From Polynucleobacter paludilacus (lineage in GTDB: Bacteria > Pseudomonadota > Gammaproteobacteria > Burkholderiales > Burkholderiaceae), in contig NZ_CP061298.1 in NCBI RefSeq assembly GCF_018687595.1, positions 434,001 to 498,000 on the forward strand: 64,000 bases of DNA, written 5' to 3'. A program made the position numbers and the translations under genes. Positions 30,502 to 37,761 of the stretch are shown here, in pieces. A model generated the notes under the pieces. It saw only the letters and a program-made list of their open reading frames with translations, was not told where the DNA came from and did not search any database. Each line of letters starts with the position of its first letter. Position 1 is the first letter of the stretch.

Positions 30502-30971
30502 TGACAAATCAATCCCATCGCTTAGAACGAGATGATCTTGGGAGCTTGGTATTGATCGATCATGCTGGTACTCGTCATGTAGGCGTTTATCCCGTTCGCG
30601 CTTTTCCCATTACGGCCATTGAGGCTGGTATCGGCCTGATGGATTCCTCGGGTAAAGAGTTGTGCTGGTTTCCCGATACAGCATCGATTCCTCAAAACGA
30701 ACTTGAGCTTATTCAAGCAGAGCTAGCTACCCGAGAATTTATGCCCGTGATCGAAAGAATTGTGAAGGTCTCTACCTTCGCTACTCCCAGCATCTGGGAT
30801 ATTGAGACTGACCGTGGTCCAACCCGCATCCGACTGAAGGGCGAGGAAGATATTCGCCGTATTGCTGGCAACATTCTCTTGATCTCTGATGCCAATGGCT
30901 TGCAATTCCTTATCAAGGACTCAACCACCTTGGATAAAGGCAGTAAAAAGCTTTTAGACCGCTTCCGTTAA
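30501..30971 (+). CDS. DUF1854 family protein, cyanophycin-associated
   Basis: This 156-residue soluble protein belongs to DUF1854, a family of unknown function found beside cyanophycin synthetases and the zinc-ribbon ABC transporter. Visible features are the segment HVGVYPVRAFPITA, a central WFPDTASIPQ, and RIVKVSTFATPSIWDIETDRGPT followed by IRRIAGNILLISDANGLQFLIKD, a compact alpha/beta domain without catalytic signature. ATG 30501 overlaps the TGA of the ABC gene (TGATG), with a strong GGGAGGAGG site just upstream, so the two proteins are probably made together in fixed ratio. Confidence 0.85.
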   Translation: MTNQSHRLERDDLGSLVLIDHAGTRHVGVYPVRAFPITAIEAGIGLMDSSGKELCWFPDTASIPQNELELIQAELATREFMPVIERIVKVSTFATPSIWDIETDRGPTRIRLKGEEDIRRIAGNILLISDANGLQFLIKDSTTLDKGSKKLLDRFR

Positions 30972-30988
30972 AATCACCAGCTCAAGTC

Positions 30989-31064
30989 GCCGCTTTAGCT
31001 CAGTTGGTAGAGCAGTTCATTCGTAATGAAAAGGTCGCCAGTTCGATTCCGGCAAGCGGCACCA
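30989..31064 (+). tRNA. tRNA-Thr (CGU anticodon)
   Basis: This is a 76-base cloverleaf with acceptor stem GCCGCTT/AAGCGGC, discriminator A and an encoded CCA end. The D arm is GCTCAGTTGGTAGAGC, the anticodon loop TTCGTAA places CGT at 34-36, and the T arm has loop TTCGATT. Two non-Watson-Crick pairs appear (G27-A43 at the anticodon stem top and A52-C62 in the T stem). It reads ACG codons and stands 17 bases after the DUF1854 gene. Confidence 0.95.
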
Positions 31065-31141
31065 CCTAAAATAAGATAAATTTCAATTAAATCAAATACT
31101 TAAATGTTTGTATGCACTCTCTTTTGGGTGCTTTCCAAGGA

Positions 31142-31171
31142 TGGACAAGGGAATTTCATTAGGGTTATAAT
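31142..31171 (+). promoter_or_regulatory. Strong sigma-70 promoter of the 34-residue gene
   Basis: TGGACA (31142-31147), an 18-base spacer and a perfect TATAAT (31166-31171) form one of the best consensus promoters in the window. The predicted transcript starts near 31178, reads the small gene at 31200 and ends at the terminator at 31325, giving an RNA of about 175 bases. Confidence 0.7.
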
Positions 31172-31199
31172 CTAGGTATTAACCCTTAGGAGATTCCAA

Positions 31200-31304
31200 A
31201 TGACCCAACTAATCAACATGATTAATCAACTTTTCACAGAAAAAACAGCCGCTGAAAAGCAAGCTCGTCATTACGATTTTGATGGCGCTTATCGCGGCAT
31301 GTAA
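31200..31304 (+). CDS. Unrecognised 34-residue small protein
   Basis: This short frame encodes 34 residues, from MTQLINMINQLFTEKT to HYDFDGAYRGM. The N-terminal half can form an amphipathic helix (LINMINQLF) and the C-terminal half is charged and aromatic. I do not recognise the family. Support for translation is AGGAG 7 bases before the ATG. Support for independent transcription is the near-consensus promoter at 31142-31171 and the intrinsic terminator at 31325. There is no signal peptide and no cysteine. It could instead be a dual-function small RNA. It sits between tRNA-Thr and the MFS transporter gene. Confidence 0.65.
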   Translation: MTQLINMINQLFTEKTAAEKQARHYDFDGAYRGM

Positions 31305-31324
31305 TTGCTAGTTAAACTAGATTA

Positions 31325-31352
31325 ATTAAAAGCCACCTTCGGGTGGCTTTTT
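31325..31352 (+). terminator. Intrinsic terminator after the 34-residue gene
   Basis: AAAAGCCACC, the tetraloop TTCG, GGTGGCTTTT and further Ts form a textbook Rho-independent terminator 20 bases after the small gene's stop. Confidence 0.92.
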
Positions 31353-31441
31353 TGTTGCCACTTTTTTCTGTGGATCGATCAAGGGTAATCACTAATCCTG
31401 AATTTGGTAATTCTTGATTACTGTCAATACTATCTAGGTTG

Positions 31442-31494
31442 GATTGATTGAGAATCAATCGAATCTTTTTGATGACAACTTCAATTTGTGAAGT
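31442..31494. promoter_or_regulatory. Palindromic operator-like sites upstream of the MFS transporter
   Basis: A perfect palindrome GATTGATT-gag-AATCAATC occupies 31442-31460. A second inverted repeat ACTTCA/TGAAGT lies at 31478-31494. A TATAAA (31498-31503) follows and could be the -10 of the MFS gene. Such spacing fits repressor or activator sites, but no adjacent regulator gene identifies the factor. Confidence 0.45.
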
Positions 31495-31543
31495 CATTAT
31501 AAAAATTACAAAATAGTAAAAACATTTATGGAGGAGACAGTAA

Positions 31544-32797
31544 GTGACTAAACCTTGGCATAACCGCTGGGCACAGCTTTTTTTCGGCATCATCTGCATG
31601 GGCCTTGTCGCTAATTTGCAATACGCTTGGACTTTATTCGTTAACCCCATTCATGTGAAAACAGATTGGGCACTTTCTGCAATTCAACTTTCATTCTCCA
31701 TTTTTATTGTGGTTGAGACATGGCTAGTCCCAGTTGAGGGATGGATGGTAGATAAGTTTGGCCCCAAAATTGTGATCATGATTGGTGCAGTTTTTGCAGG
31801 CGCTGGTTGGGTCATGGATAGTATGGCAACTTCTTTAGAGATGCTCTATGCCGCCGCAGTGGTAGCTGGTATTGGTGCTGGTTGCGTTTATGGCACCTGC
31901 GTTGGCAATGCGCTCAAATGGTTTCCAGATAAGCGCGGCTTAGCTGCTGGTCTTACTGCTGCTGGTTTCGGCGCTGGTGCTGCGATCACGGTTATTCCAA
32001 TTGGGAATATGATCATTGCTCAGGGATATGAGCAAGCTTTCTTCTTCTTTGGTATCGCTCAAGGCGTATTGATTTTCATCTTGGCTTTATTGATGACCAA
32101 GCCTACTCCACCAAAAGGAATTCAGGCTGCACCACGTGTTGTTACTACTAAAGTGGATTACACCGCTGGCCAGATGATTAAAAAGCCACTGTTCTGGTTA
32201 ATCTATGTGATCTTTGTTGTCGTTGCAGCTGGCGGATTGATGGCAACAGCCCAAATCGGCCCAATTGCAAAAGACTATGGCTTGGCTACTTTACCAATGA
32301 TGCTCTTTGGTACAACCTTGCCTTTGCTCACCATGACCTTGTCGATCGATAATCTCTGTAATGGCTTCACACGTCCTCTGTGTGGATTTATCTCTGACAA
32401 GATTGGGCGCGAGAACACCATGTTCATCGTGTTCACTGGCGAAGGCTTAGCCATGCTCGGTTTGATGAATTATGGTCATGACCCAGTCTTATTTATGACC
32501 TTTGCAGCCTTGATCTTTTTGTTCTGGGGTGAGATTTTCTCAATCTTCCCAGCAATCTGTGCAGATACTTTTGGCGTTAAGAATGCGGCTGGTAATGCCG
32601 GCACCCTTTATACCGCTAAGGGAACAGCTTCTTTAATCGTGCCTTTTGCTTCAGTGCTTTCTGCTGGCGGCAACTGGAACACCGTATTTATAGCTGGAGC
32701 AGTAGTCACCATTACTGCAGCTTTCACAGCCAAGTTCATTTTGGCGCCAGCCCGCAAGCGCTTTATTGATGCCGCTAATGCACGTGGTACGCCTTAA
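31544..32797 (+). CDS. MFS transporter, oxalate/formate antiporter (OxlT)-like
   Basis: This 417-residue inner-membrane carrier of the major facilitator superfamily has about 12 helices. It resembles the OxlT group: WAQLFFGIICMGLVANLQYAWTLF in helix 1, VDKFGPKIVIMIGA in the 2-3 loop, CVGNALKWFPDKRGLAAGLTAAGFG, and GFISDKIGRENTMF in the second half. Family members exchange oxalate/formate or move other small carboxylates; the actual substrate is not certain. The start is GTG 31544 with GGAGGAG 7 bases upstream. It stands alone behind a palindrome-containing control region and ends at a strong hairpin terminator. Confidence 0.85.
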   Translation: MTKPWHNRWAQLFFGIICMGLVANLQYAWTLFVNPIHVKTDWALSAIQLSFSIFIVVETWLVPVEGWMVDKFGPKIVIMIGAVFAGAGWVMDSMATSLEMLYAAAVVAGIGAGCVYGTCVGNALKWFPDKRGLAAGLTAAGFGAGAAITVIPIGNMIIAQGYEQAFFFFGIAQGVLIFILALLMTKPTPPKGIQAAPRVVTTKVDYTAGQMIKKPLFWLIYVIFVVVAAGGLMATAQIGPIAKDYGLATLPMMLFGTTLPLLTMTLSIDNLCNGFTRPLCGFISDKIGRENTMFIVFTGEGLAMLGLMNYGHDPVLFMTFAALIFLFWGEIFSIFPAICADTFGVKNAAGNAGTLYTAKGTASLIVPFASVLSAGGNWNTVFIAGAVVTITAAFTAKFILAPARKRFIDAANARGTP

Positions 32798-32826
32798 TTG
32801 CTTGATTGAGGGGTAAGTAAGCAGCA

Positions 32827-32857
32827 ATCAGGGGCCTACGGGCCCCTGATGCATTTT
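32827..32857 (+). terminator. Intrinsic terminator after the MFS transporter
   Basis: ATCAGGGGCC-TACG-GGCCCCTGAT forms a perfect 10-bp stem (32827-32850) followed by GCATTTT, 30 bases after the MFS stop. Confidence 0.75.
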
Positions 32858-32876
32858 CGGATAAAATCCCTTCACA

Positions 32877-33242
32877 ATGACATTCCGCAATCGCAAACTC
32901 GTCCACTGGATCGCTGCAGCATCGATTCTGATGAGTGCGCTTGCCCCTGCGATTGCTCAGGCAGTAGTCAAAAATGGCAACGGCTTTGCAATGGAAGTGT
33001 GCTCCACTTCCGGCAGCAAGATGATACAAATGCAGTCGGATGATTCTGGTAAAGCGGATGTCAAAATGCAGGCCTGTCCTTATTGCCTTGCTCATGCCAG
33101 TATTACGCCCTCATTTGAGAGTCACATCTCGGTTGACGCGCCTCAAAGTTACGCTTTATTTCCAGCGCTTTTCTATCAATCACCCAAGCCACTCGCGAAT
33201 TGGGTAAGCCCTCCCTCAGCAGCTCCTCCAGCACAAGCCTAA
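32877..33242 (+). CDS. DUF2946-like small exported protein
   Basis: This 121-residue protein has an N-terminal signal-like helix (KLVHWIAAASILMSALAPAIAQA) and a mature part containing a CxxC (ACPYCLAHASI) and a Met-containing stretch (MIQMQS). DUF2946 members are small periplasmic or membrane proteins often found next to copper-related genes; function is not established. It comes before the Cys-motif outer-membrane barrel on the same strand, with a hairpin GCATAGC-GTTT-GCTATGC (33256-33273) in the gap, so the two may share an mRNA with partial termination. Confidence 0.7.
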   Translation: MTFRNRKLVHWIAAASILMSALAPAIAQAVVKNGNGFAMEVCSTSGSKMIQMQSDDSGKADVKMQACPYCLAHASITPSFESHISVDAPQSYALFPALFYQSPKPLANWVSPPSAAPPAQA

Positions 33243-33255
33243 TTTAGTCATTAGG

Positions 33256-33273
33256 GCATAGCGTTTGCTATGC
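33256..33273 (+). repeat. Intercistronic hairpin
   Basis: GCATAGC (33256-33262) and GCTATGC (33267-33273) with loop GTTT form a perfect 7-bp stem between the DUF2946 gene and the barrel gene. No T-run follows, so attenuation or mRNA stability is more likely than full termination. Confidence 0.55.
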
Positions 33274-33300
33274 ATTGGGTAATTCTTGTTGGAGCAGTAA

Positions 33301-34341
33301 ATGAAATTAAAAAAATTAATATTGGCAATGGCATTTCTGATGCCAGCGGTAGAGGTCATGGCTTGTGCTAGTTGTGGATGTAGCTTAAATACCGATATTG
33401 GCACTCAGGGGATGGGCATGTCTGGTGGTTGGACTCTAGATGTGCGTTACGACGTACTGAATCAAAATAAACTGATGTCTGGGACTAAAAGCATTTCTCA
33501 GCAAGCTGTAAACGCTGCCAATCCTAGTGCTGAGGTTGAGAACTTTACACAGAATAACTATCTAACGGCCTCTCTTGATTACAACGATGGAGAGGCTTGG
33601 GGAGTCACTACATCCTTGCCTTACATCATGAGAACCCATAGTACTTTTGGTTCTGGTGATGGCTCACCTGATGGCGCGGCAAATGCAAGCAATCCATCCG
33701 GAAATGGCTACCTATCTCAAGCTTCGGGTTTCGGGGATATGAAAATCATTGGGCGCTACTTTGGATTTTCTGAAGAAAAGGATTGGGGTTTTCAGTTTGG
33801 CGCGAAGCTGCCGACGGGAAGCAATTCTCAAGTGACAACAAATAATGCGGGTCAGACGCAAGCGGTTGATCCGGGGCTGCAGCTAGGTACCGGTTCAACC
33901 GATTTGATCGGAGGAATTTATAAATTTGGTTTTATCCCCAAGACTGAAAACTGGGGTTATTTTGCAAACCTACAGTATCAAGCAACCGTTAAGCCTACTA
34001 ATGTTCCTAGTAGCTTCGCTACGCTTGGTAACCCAAGTTCTGGATCTTATCGGCCAGGTAATGCATTCAATGTAAACATCGGTGCTAATTACCAAGGCTT
34101 TGAGAAATGGGTGCCCACGGTTCAAATCAACTTCTTAAATAAGAAAGTGGATAGCGGTACTGCAGCAGATACTTTATCAACGGGCGGCACATTGGCATAC
34201 CTTACGCCCGGCGCTTTGTACAACCTAAGCGATAAAACTCAGGTCTATGCAAATGTGCAGCTACCGATTTATCAAAACGTGAATGGCTATCAGTTAGTGC
34301 CCACCTTTATTGCCTCAATGGGTGTGCGAGTGCGTTTCTAA
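33301..34341 (+). CDS. Outer-membrane beta-barrel protein with N-terminal CxxCxC motif
   Basis: This 346-residue exported protein has a signal peptide (MKLKKLILAMAFLMPAVEVMA) followed at once by CASCGCSLNTDIGTQGMGM, a cysteine/methionine cluster suited to binding copper. The rest alternates polar and aromatic residues in amphipathic strands and ends in GVRVRF with a terminal Phe, the mark of an outer-membrane barrel recognised by BAM. I cannot assign a specific transport role. The neighbours (DUF2946, TlpA-like, PCu(A)C) point to copper or cytochrome oxidase metal handling. Its stop directly abuts the stop of the convergent TlpA-like gene. Confidence 0.75.
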   Translation: MKLKKLILAMAFLMPAVEVMACASCGCSLNTDIGTQGMGMSGGWTLDVRYDVLNQNKLMSGTKSISQQAVNAANPSAEVENFTQNNYLTASLDYNDGEAWGVTTSLPYIMRTHSTFGSGDGSPDGAANASNPSGNGYLSQASGFGDMKIIGRYFGFSEEKDWGFQFGAKLPTGSNSQVTTNNAGQTQAVDPGLQLGTGSTDLIGGIYKFGFIPKTENWGYFANLQYQATVKPTNVPSSFATLGNPSSGSYRPGNAFNVNIGANYQGFEKWVPTVQINFLNKKVDSGTAADTLSTGGTLAYLTPGALYNLSDKTQVYANVQLPIYQNVNGYQLVPTFIASMGVRVRF

Positions 34342-34845
34342 CTATTGAGCGTTTAGCAGTGGGGTAACGAGTTCTTCAAGAAGTTTGGTGTCGACAGTAG
34401 CATCACCTTTCATACCATTCTTCCTGAGGATGCCATGTTTATCGATGATGAAGGTGCTTGGGATACGCCAAATGCGCCCGTAATCTGAGTAATCCATTTG
34501 TTTCTTCTCGGCAAATAGAAAGGGGTAGTTCTGCATGATCTGTTTTACTTGTTGCATATCAGCCGGTTTATCTACAGTGATAGCTAGGACTTCCAATCCT
34601 TTAGATTTATTCTTTTTCAGAAAGGCTTCGATGGCTGGCATTTCTTCGCGGCAGGGTTCGCACCAACTTGCCCAAAAATTGACTAAGACCACTTTGCCTT
34701 TATTGGCTTGCAGAGAGAAGGGCTTGCCATCAATCAAGGTTCCTTCTATATTGGGTGCGGGCTGGCCGACTTCAATTCCGGCAAGAGCAATATTGGCTAG
34801 AGCAGAAGTGAGTAACACAAAAAGAATTTGATAGACGCGTGTCAT
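34342..34845 (-). CDS. TlpA-like thiol-disulfide oxidoreductase
   Basis: This 167-residue thioredoxin-fold protein is directed to the periplasm by an N-terminal hydrophobic segment (YQILFVLLTSALANIALAG). It has the active site WCEPC in VLVNFWASWCEPCREEMP and the cis-Pro region GRIWRIPSTFIIDKHG. TlpA/ResA proteins reduce disulfides in apocytochrome c or in copper-site proteins of cytochrome oxidase. I chose ATG 34845 (MTRVYQILF) over 34872 because it gives a normal signal sequence. It is divergent from the PCu(A)C gene with 41 bases between starts, so both are probably co-regulated. Confidence 0.87.
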   Translation of the reverse strand: MTRVYQILFVLLTSALANIALAGIEVGQPAPNIEGTLIDGKPFSLQANKGKVVLVNFWASWCEPCREEMPAIEAFLKKNKSKGLEVLAITVDKPADMQQVKQIMQNYPFLFAEKKQMDYSDYGRIWRIPSTFIIDKHGILRKNGMKGDATVDTKLLEELVTPLLNAQ

Positions 34846-34886
34846 TTGTATGAGTATTTCATGAAATTCCATTTAAGGAGAAGGTA

Positions 34887-35351
34887 ATGATAAAGAATCA
34901 AACAGGCTGGCTATTCAGCATTGCGCTAATGGCTTTGACTGGGGGCATCCAGGCACAGGAAGCCAAAGTAGGCTCTATCAAGATTGAGAATGCCTACGTT
35001 CGTGCGACCGCGCCAGGACAGCCCGCTGCTGGCGCTTTTATGAAGATTGAAAATAGTGGCGCTGCAGATCAATTGGTTTCAGCCAGCTCTCCTGCAGCTG
35101 GCGAGGTTCAACTTCACCAAATGTCGATGGAGGGTAATGTGATGAAGATGGGGCAGGTTAAAGATATCGCTGTGCCTGCTAGCGGATCAGTTGATCTCAA
35201 GCCCGGCGGCTATCACATCATGCTGATGAATATCAAAGCACCATTGAAGGCGGGTGAAACTGTGCCAGTCAAACTGAAGTTTGCCAAGGCGGGTGAGGTG
35301 GAGGTGAAGTTGCCGGTTAATGCGGTTGGCAGTAGTATGAATATGCACTAA
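34887..35351 (+). CDS. Periplasmic copper chaperone, PCu(A)C family
   Basis: PCu(A)C proteins bind Cu(I) in the periplasm and deliver it to the CuA site of cytochrome c oxidase. The 154-residue protein has a signal peptide ending near IQAQ and the metal motif: LHQMSMEGNVMKM, then GGYHIMLMNIKAP, which supply the His and Met ligands of the H(M)x10Mx21HxM pattern. An AAGGAGAAGG ribosome site precedes the ATG. It is divergent from the TlpA-like gene, whose product could keep the copper ligands reduced. A strong terminator follows. Confidence 0.92.
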   Translation: MIKNQTGWLFSIALMALTGGIQAQEAKVGSIKIENAYVRATAPGQPAAGAFMKIENSGAADQLVSASSPAAGEVQLHQMSMEGNVMKMGQVKDIAVPASGSVDLKPGGYHIMLMNIKAPLKAGETVPVKLKFAKAGEVEVKLPVNAVGSSMNMH

Positions 35352-35373
35352 GTCATTCAAACCTAGTGATGAA

Positions 35374-35399
35374 AAAAGCCCCTATTGCTAGGGGCTTTT
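35374..35399. terminator. Bidirectional intrinsic terminator
   Basis: AAAAAGCCCCTA-TTGC-TAGGGGCTTTT has A and T runs on both sides, so it can end the PCu(A)C transcript on the plus strand and the ilvD transcript on the minus strand. Confidence 0.88.
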
Positions 35400-35435
35400 C
35401 TATTCCTCACTCAGTTCACGAAGTGAGAGATTGGC

Positions 35436-37127
35436 TTAGAGATCTAAATCTAGGTCAGTTACTGCACCTTTACTAGCAGTGCTGGCTAAGCTAGCGTATT
35501 TTGCTAAGAGGCCACGGGTGTAGCGTGGCTTTGGTTTTTTCCAAGCAGCGCGACGTCTGACAATTTCTTCTTCACTGACATTGAGTTGAATCAGCAGCTG
35601 GTGTGCGTCAATCGTAACTGAATCACCTTCCTCAATCAGGGCGATCGTGCCACCTACGTAAGCCTCAGGAGCAACGTGACCTACAACCATACCCCAGGTG
35701 CCACCTGAGAAACGACCGTCGGTAATGAGGCCCACGGTTTCGCCCAGACCTTGCCCGACAAGAGCGGAAGTAGGAGCAAGCATCTCGCGCATGCCAGGAC
35801 CACCCTTAGGACCCTCGTAGCGGATGACAACAACATCTCCATCCTTAATTTTCTGCGCCATGATAGCCTTCATCGCATCATCTTCGGAATCAAACACGCG
35901 TGCAGGACCAGTAATGGAGGGGTTCTTCAAGCCAGTGATCTTCGCTACGCAACCTTCAGGAGAAATATTTCCCTTTAGGATTGCTAAGTGACCTTGCTTA
36001 TACATGGGGTTATCTAAAGTGCGAATCACTTTTTGATCAGCGCGGGGTACCGAGGGAACGTCTTTCAATACTTCTGCAATGGTCTTGCCGGTAATCGTCA
36101 TGCAATCACCATGCAAGAGTCCACCATCGAGCAAAATCTTCATCACTTGGGGAATGCCGCCCGCTTCATGCAAATCGGTAGCCAAATAAGTACCAGACGG
36201 TTTCATATCCACAATCACTGGTACGCGCTTACGAATTCTTTCAAAGTCATCAATCGTCCAATCAATCTCAGCTGCACTGGTGATCGCCAGGTAATGCAGA
36301 ACAGCATTGGTTGAGCCGCCAACTGCCATGATCAAGCTAACCGCATTCTCAATCGATTTTTTGGTGATGATGTCACGTGGACGTAGATTGTTTTTAATGG
36401 CCTCTACCAATACACGAGCAGACTCTGCGGCGCTGACCACCTTCTCTTCATCGACGTTAGACATCGTGGAAGAGTAGGGCAGACTCATGCCTAATGCTTC
36501 AAAGGAGGAGCTCATGGTGTTAGCGGTATACATACCGCCGCAAGAGCCACTACCTGGGCAAGCATGCTGCTCTACGCCTTTGAGATCTTCTTCGCTTAAG
36601 CGGCCCGATGTGAATTCACCAACGGCCTCGAAAGCAGAAACAATATTGAGTTCCTTGCCTTTGAAATGACCAGGCTTAATCGTTCCGCCATAAACATAAA
36701 TCGCTGGCACATTGGTGCGCGCGATTGCCATCATGCCGCCAGGCATATTTTTATCGCAGCCACCAATGACAACCACACCATCTTGCCAAAGACCATTTAC
36801 ACAAGTCTCGATGCTATCGGCAATCACTTCGCGCGAAATGAGGGAGTATTTCATGCCCTCAGTGCCCATACCAATTCCGTCAGAGACGGTTGGGGTGCCA
36901 AATACCTGGGCTTTTGCGCCAGCCTCTTCGAGCGCAATGATGGCAGCGTCTGCCAGCTTTTGCAGGCCGCTATTGCATGGGGTAATCGTGGAGTGGCCGT
37001 TCGCTACGCCCACCATGGGTTTAGAAAAGTCTTTTTCCTGATAACCCATCGCGTAATACATGGAACGGTTAGGAGCACGCGCTACTCCCTCGGTTACGTG
37101 GCTTGAGCGTTCGTTAAGGCGTTTCAT
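35436..37127 (-). CDS. ilvD: Dihydroxy-acid dehydratase
   Basis: IlvD dehydrates 2,3-dihydroxy-3-methyl acids in isoleucine and valine synthesis with an iron-sulfur cluster. The 563-residue protein has three conserved cysteine sites ([42 protein letters not shown]) and the C-terminal [20 protein letters not shown] motif. The Cys pattern and length suit the [2Fe-2S] type, an inference. It is a single gene with its own 237-base upstream region (37128-37364) shared with the divergent HTH genes. It terminates at the shared hairpin at 35374-35399. Confidence 0.97.
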   Translation of the reverse strand: MKRLNERSSHVTEGVARAPNRSMYYAMGYQEKDFSKPMVGVANGHSTITPCNSGLQKLADAAIIALEEAGAKAQVFGTPTVSDGIGMGTEGMKYSLISREVIADSIETCVNGLWQDGVVVIGGCDKNMPGGMMAIARTNVPAIYVYGGTIKPGHFKGKELNIVSAFEAVGEFTSGRLSEEDLKGVEQHACPGSGSCGGMYTANTMSSSFEALGMSLPYSSTMSNVDEEKVVSAAESARVLVEAIKNNLRPRDIITKKSIENAVSLIMAVGGSTNAVLHYLAITSAAEIDWTIDDFERIRKRVPVIVDMKPSGTYLATDLHEAGGIPQVMKILLDGGLLHGDCMTITGKTIAEVLKDVPSVPRADQKVIRTLDNPMYKQGHLAILKGNISPEGCVAKITGLKNPSITGPARVFDSEDDAMKAIMAQKIKDGDVVVIRYEGPKGGPGMREMLAPTSALVGQGLGETVGLITDGRFSGGTWGMVVGHVAPEAYVGGTIALIEEGDSVTIDAHQLLIQLNVSEEEIVRRRAAWKKPKPRYTRGLLAKYASLASTASKGAVTDLDLDL

Positions 37128-37364
37128 CTGCTTAGTACTCCAAAAGTAATATTTGCTGAATCTCTAAAGGCTCTATTGTGCCGTGATGTCTGTCGAGTCT
37201 ATTATGTTGCACTGCAATATAAATGGTAGGTCGCATCCCCTCTTGGGCTACTTTGAAATGAAACACTTATCGCTTATATTTCAGATAGTTATCTTTTAAT
37301 TGCAATTCGGGTTGAGGAATCTCGAATGTCCATGAGTAGCAAAGTCCTAGATTGATCTGATTTG

Positions 37365-37757
37365 ATGAATATATCCACAGAATTTTTAGAGCTTGATCAG
37401 GCCGCCTTCATTAAGGCGCGGGAAGCGCTTGGCTTAAGTATTCAGGAGTTGGCAGCCAAGGCATGTCTATCTGTGCGGCAAGTTGAGCAAATTGAAAATG
37501 GTGGACAAAGTTCTTTCTACAGTTTGAAGATTAAAAATACTGCTGCTAAAAAAATAGCCAATCTCTTAAAGTTGAATGAGGCATTGATTTTTAAAAGCGC
37601 CGATATTGCAGGTGTTCAAGATTCTCAAATGGAACAGTCAGCTGTTAAGCCTGCACCACAAGACACTGTTGAAACCATCGACACAAGAGAAGCAACTCGT
37701 CCTGCACGACACCACAGCTCTCTTCTGCGGCGTGATAAATATACGGCTAGGCTTTAA
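37365..37757 (+). CDS. Small HTH protein, RodZ-like N-terminal domain only
   Basis: This 130-residue protein has a helix-turn-helix domain of the RodZ/Xre type at residues 10-75 (FIKAREALGLSIQELAAKAC then LSVRQVEQIENGG) and a short polar tail ending in basic residues. It has no membrane segment. It is a clear paralogue of the next gene, 4 bases downstream, with which it shares near-identical HTH words (LSVRQxEQIExGGQxSFYS). I chose ATG 37365; the TTG one codon earlier is also possible. It may be a soluble DNA-binding partner of the membrane-bound paralogue. Confidence 0.75.
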   Translation: MNISTEFLELDQAAFIKAREALGLSIQELAAKACLSVRQVEQIENGGQSSFYSLKIKNTAAKKIANLLKLNEALIFKSADIAGVQDSQMEQSAVKPAPQDTVETIDTREATRPARHHSSLLRRDKYTARL

Positions 37758-37761
37758 CTAA

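Noticed and set aside
36666-37106. 146-codon frame antisense to ilvD
   Set aside because: It lies entirely inside ilvD, whose conserved cysteine motifs are intact; no independent support.
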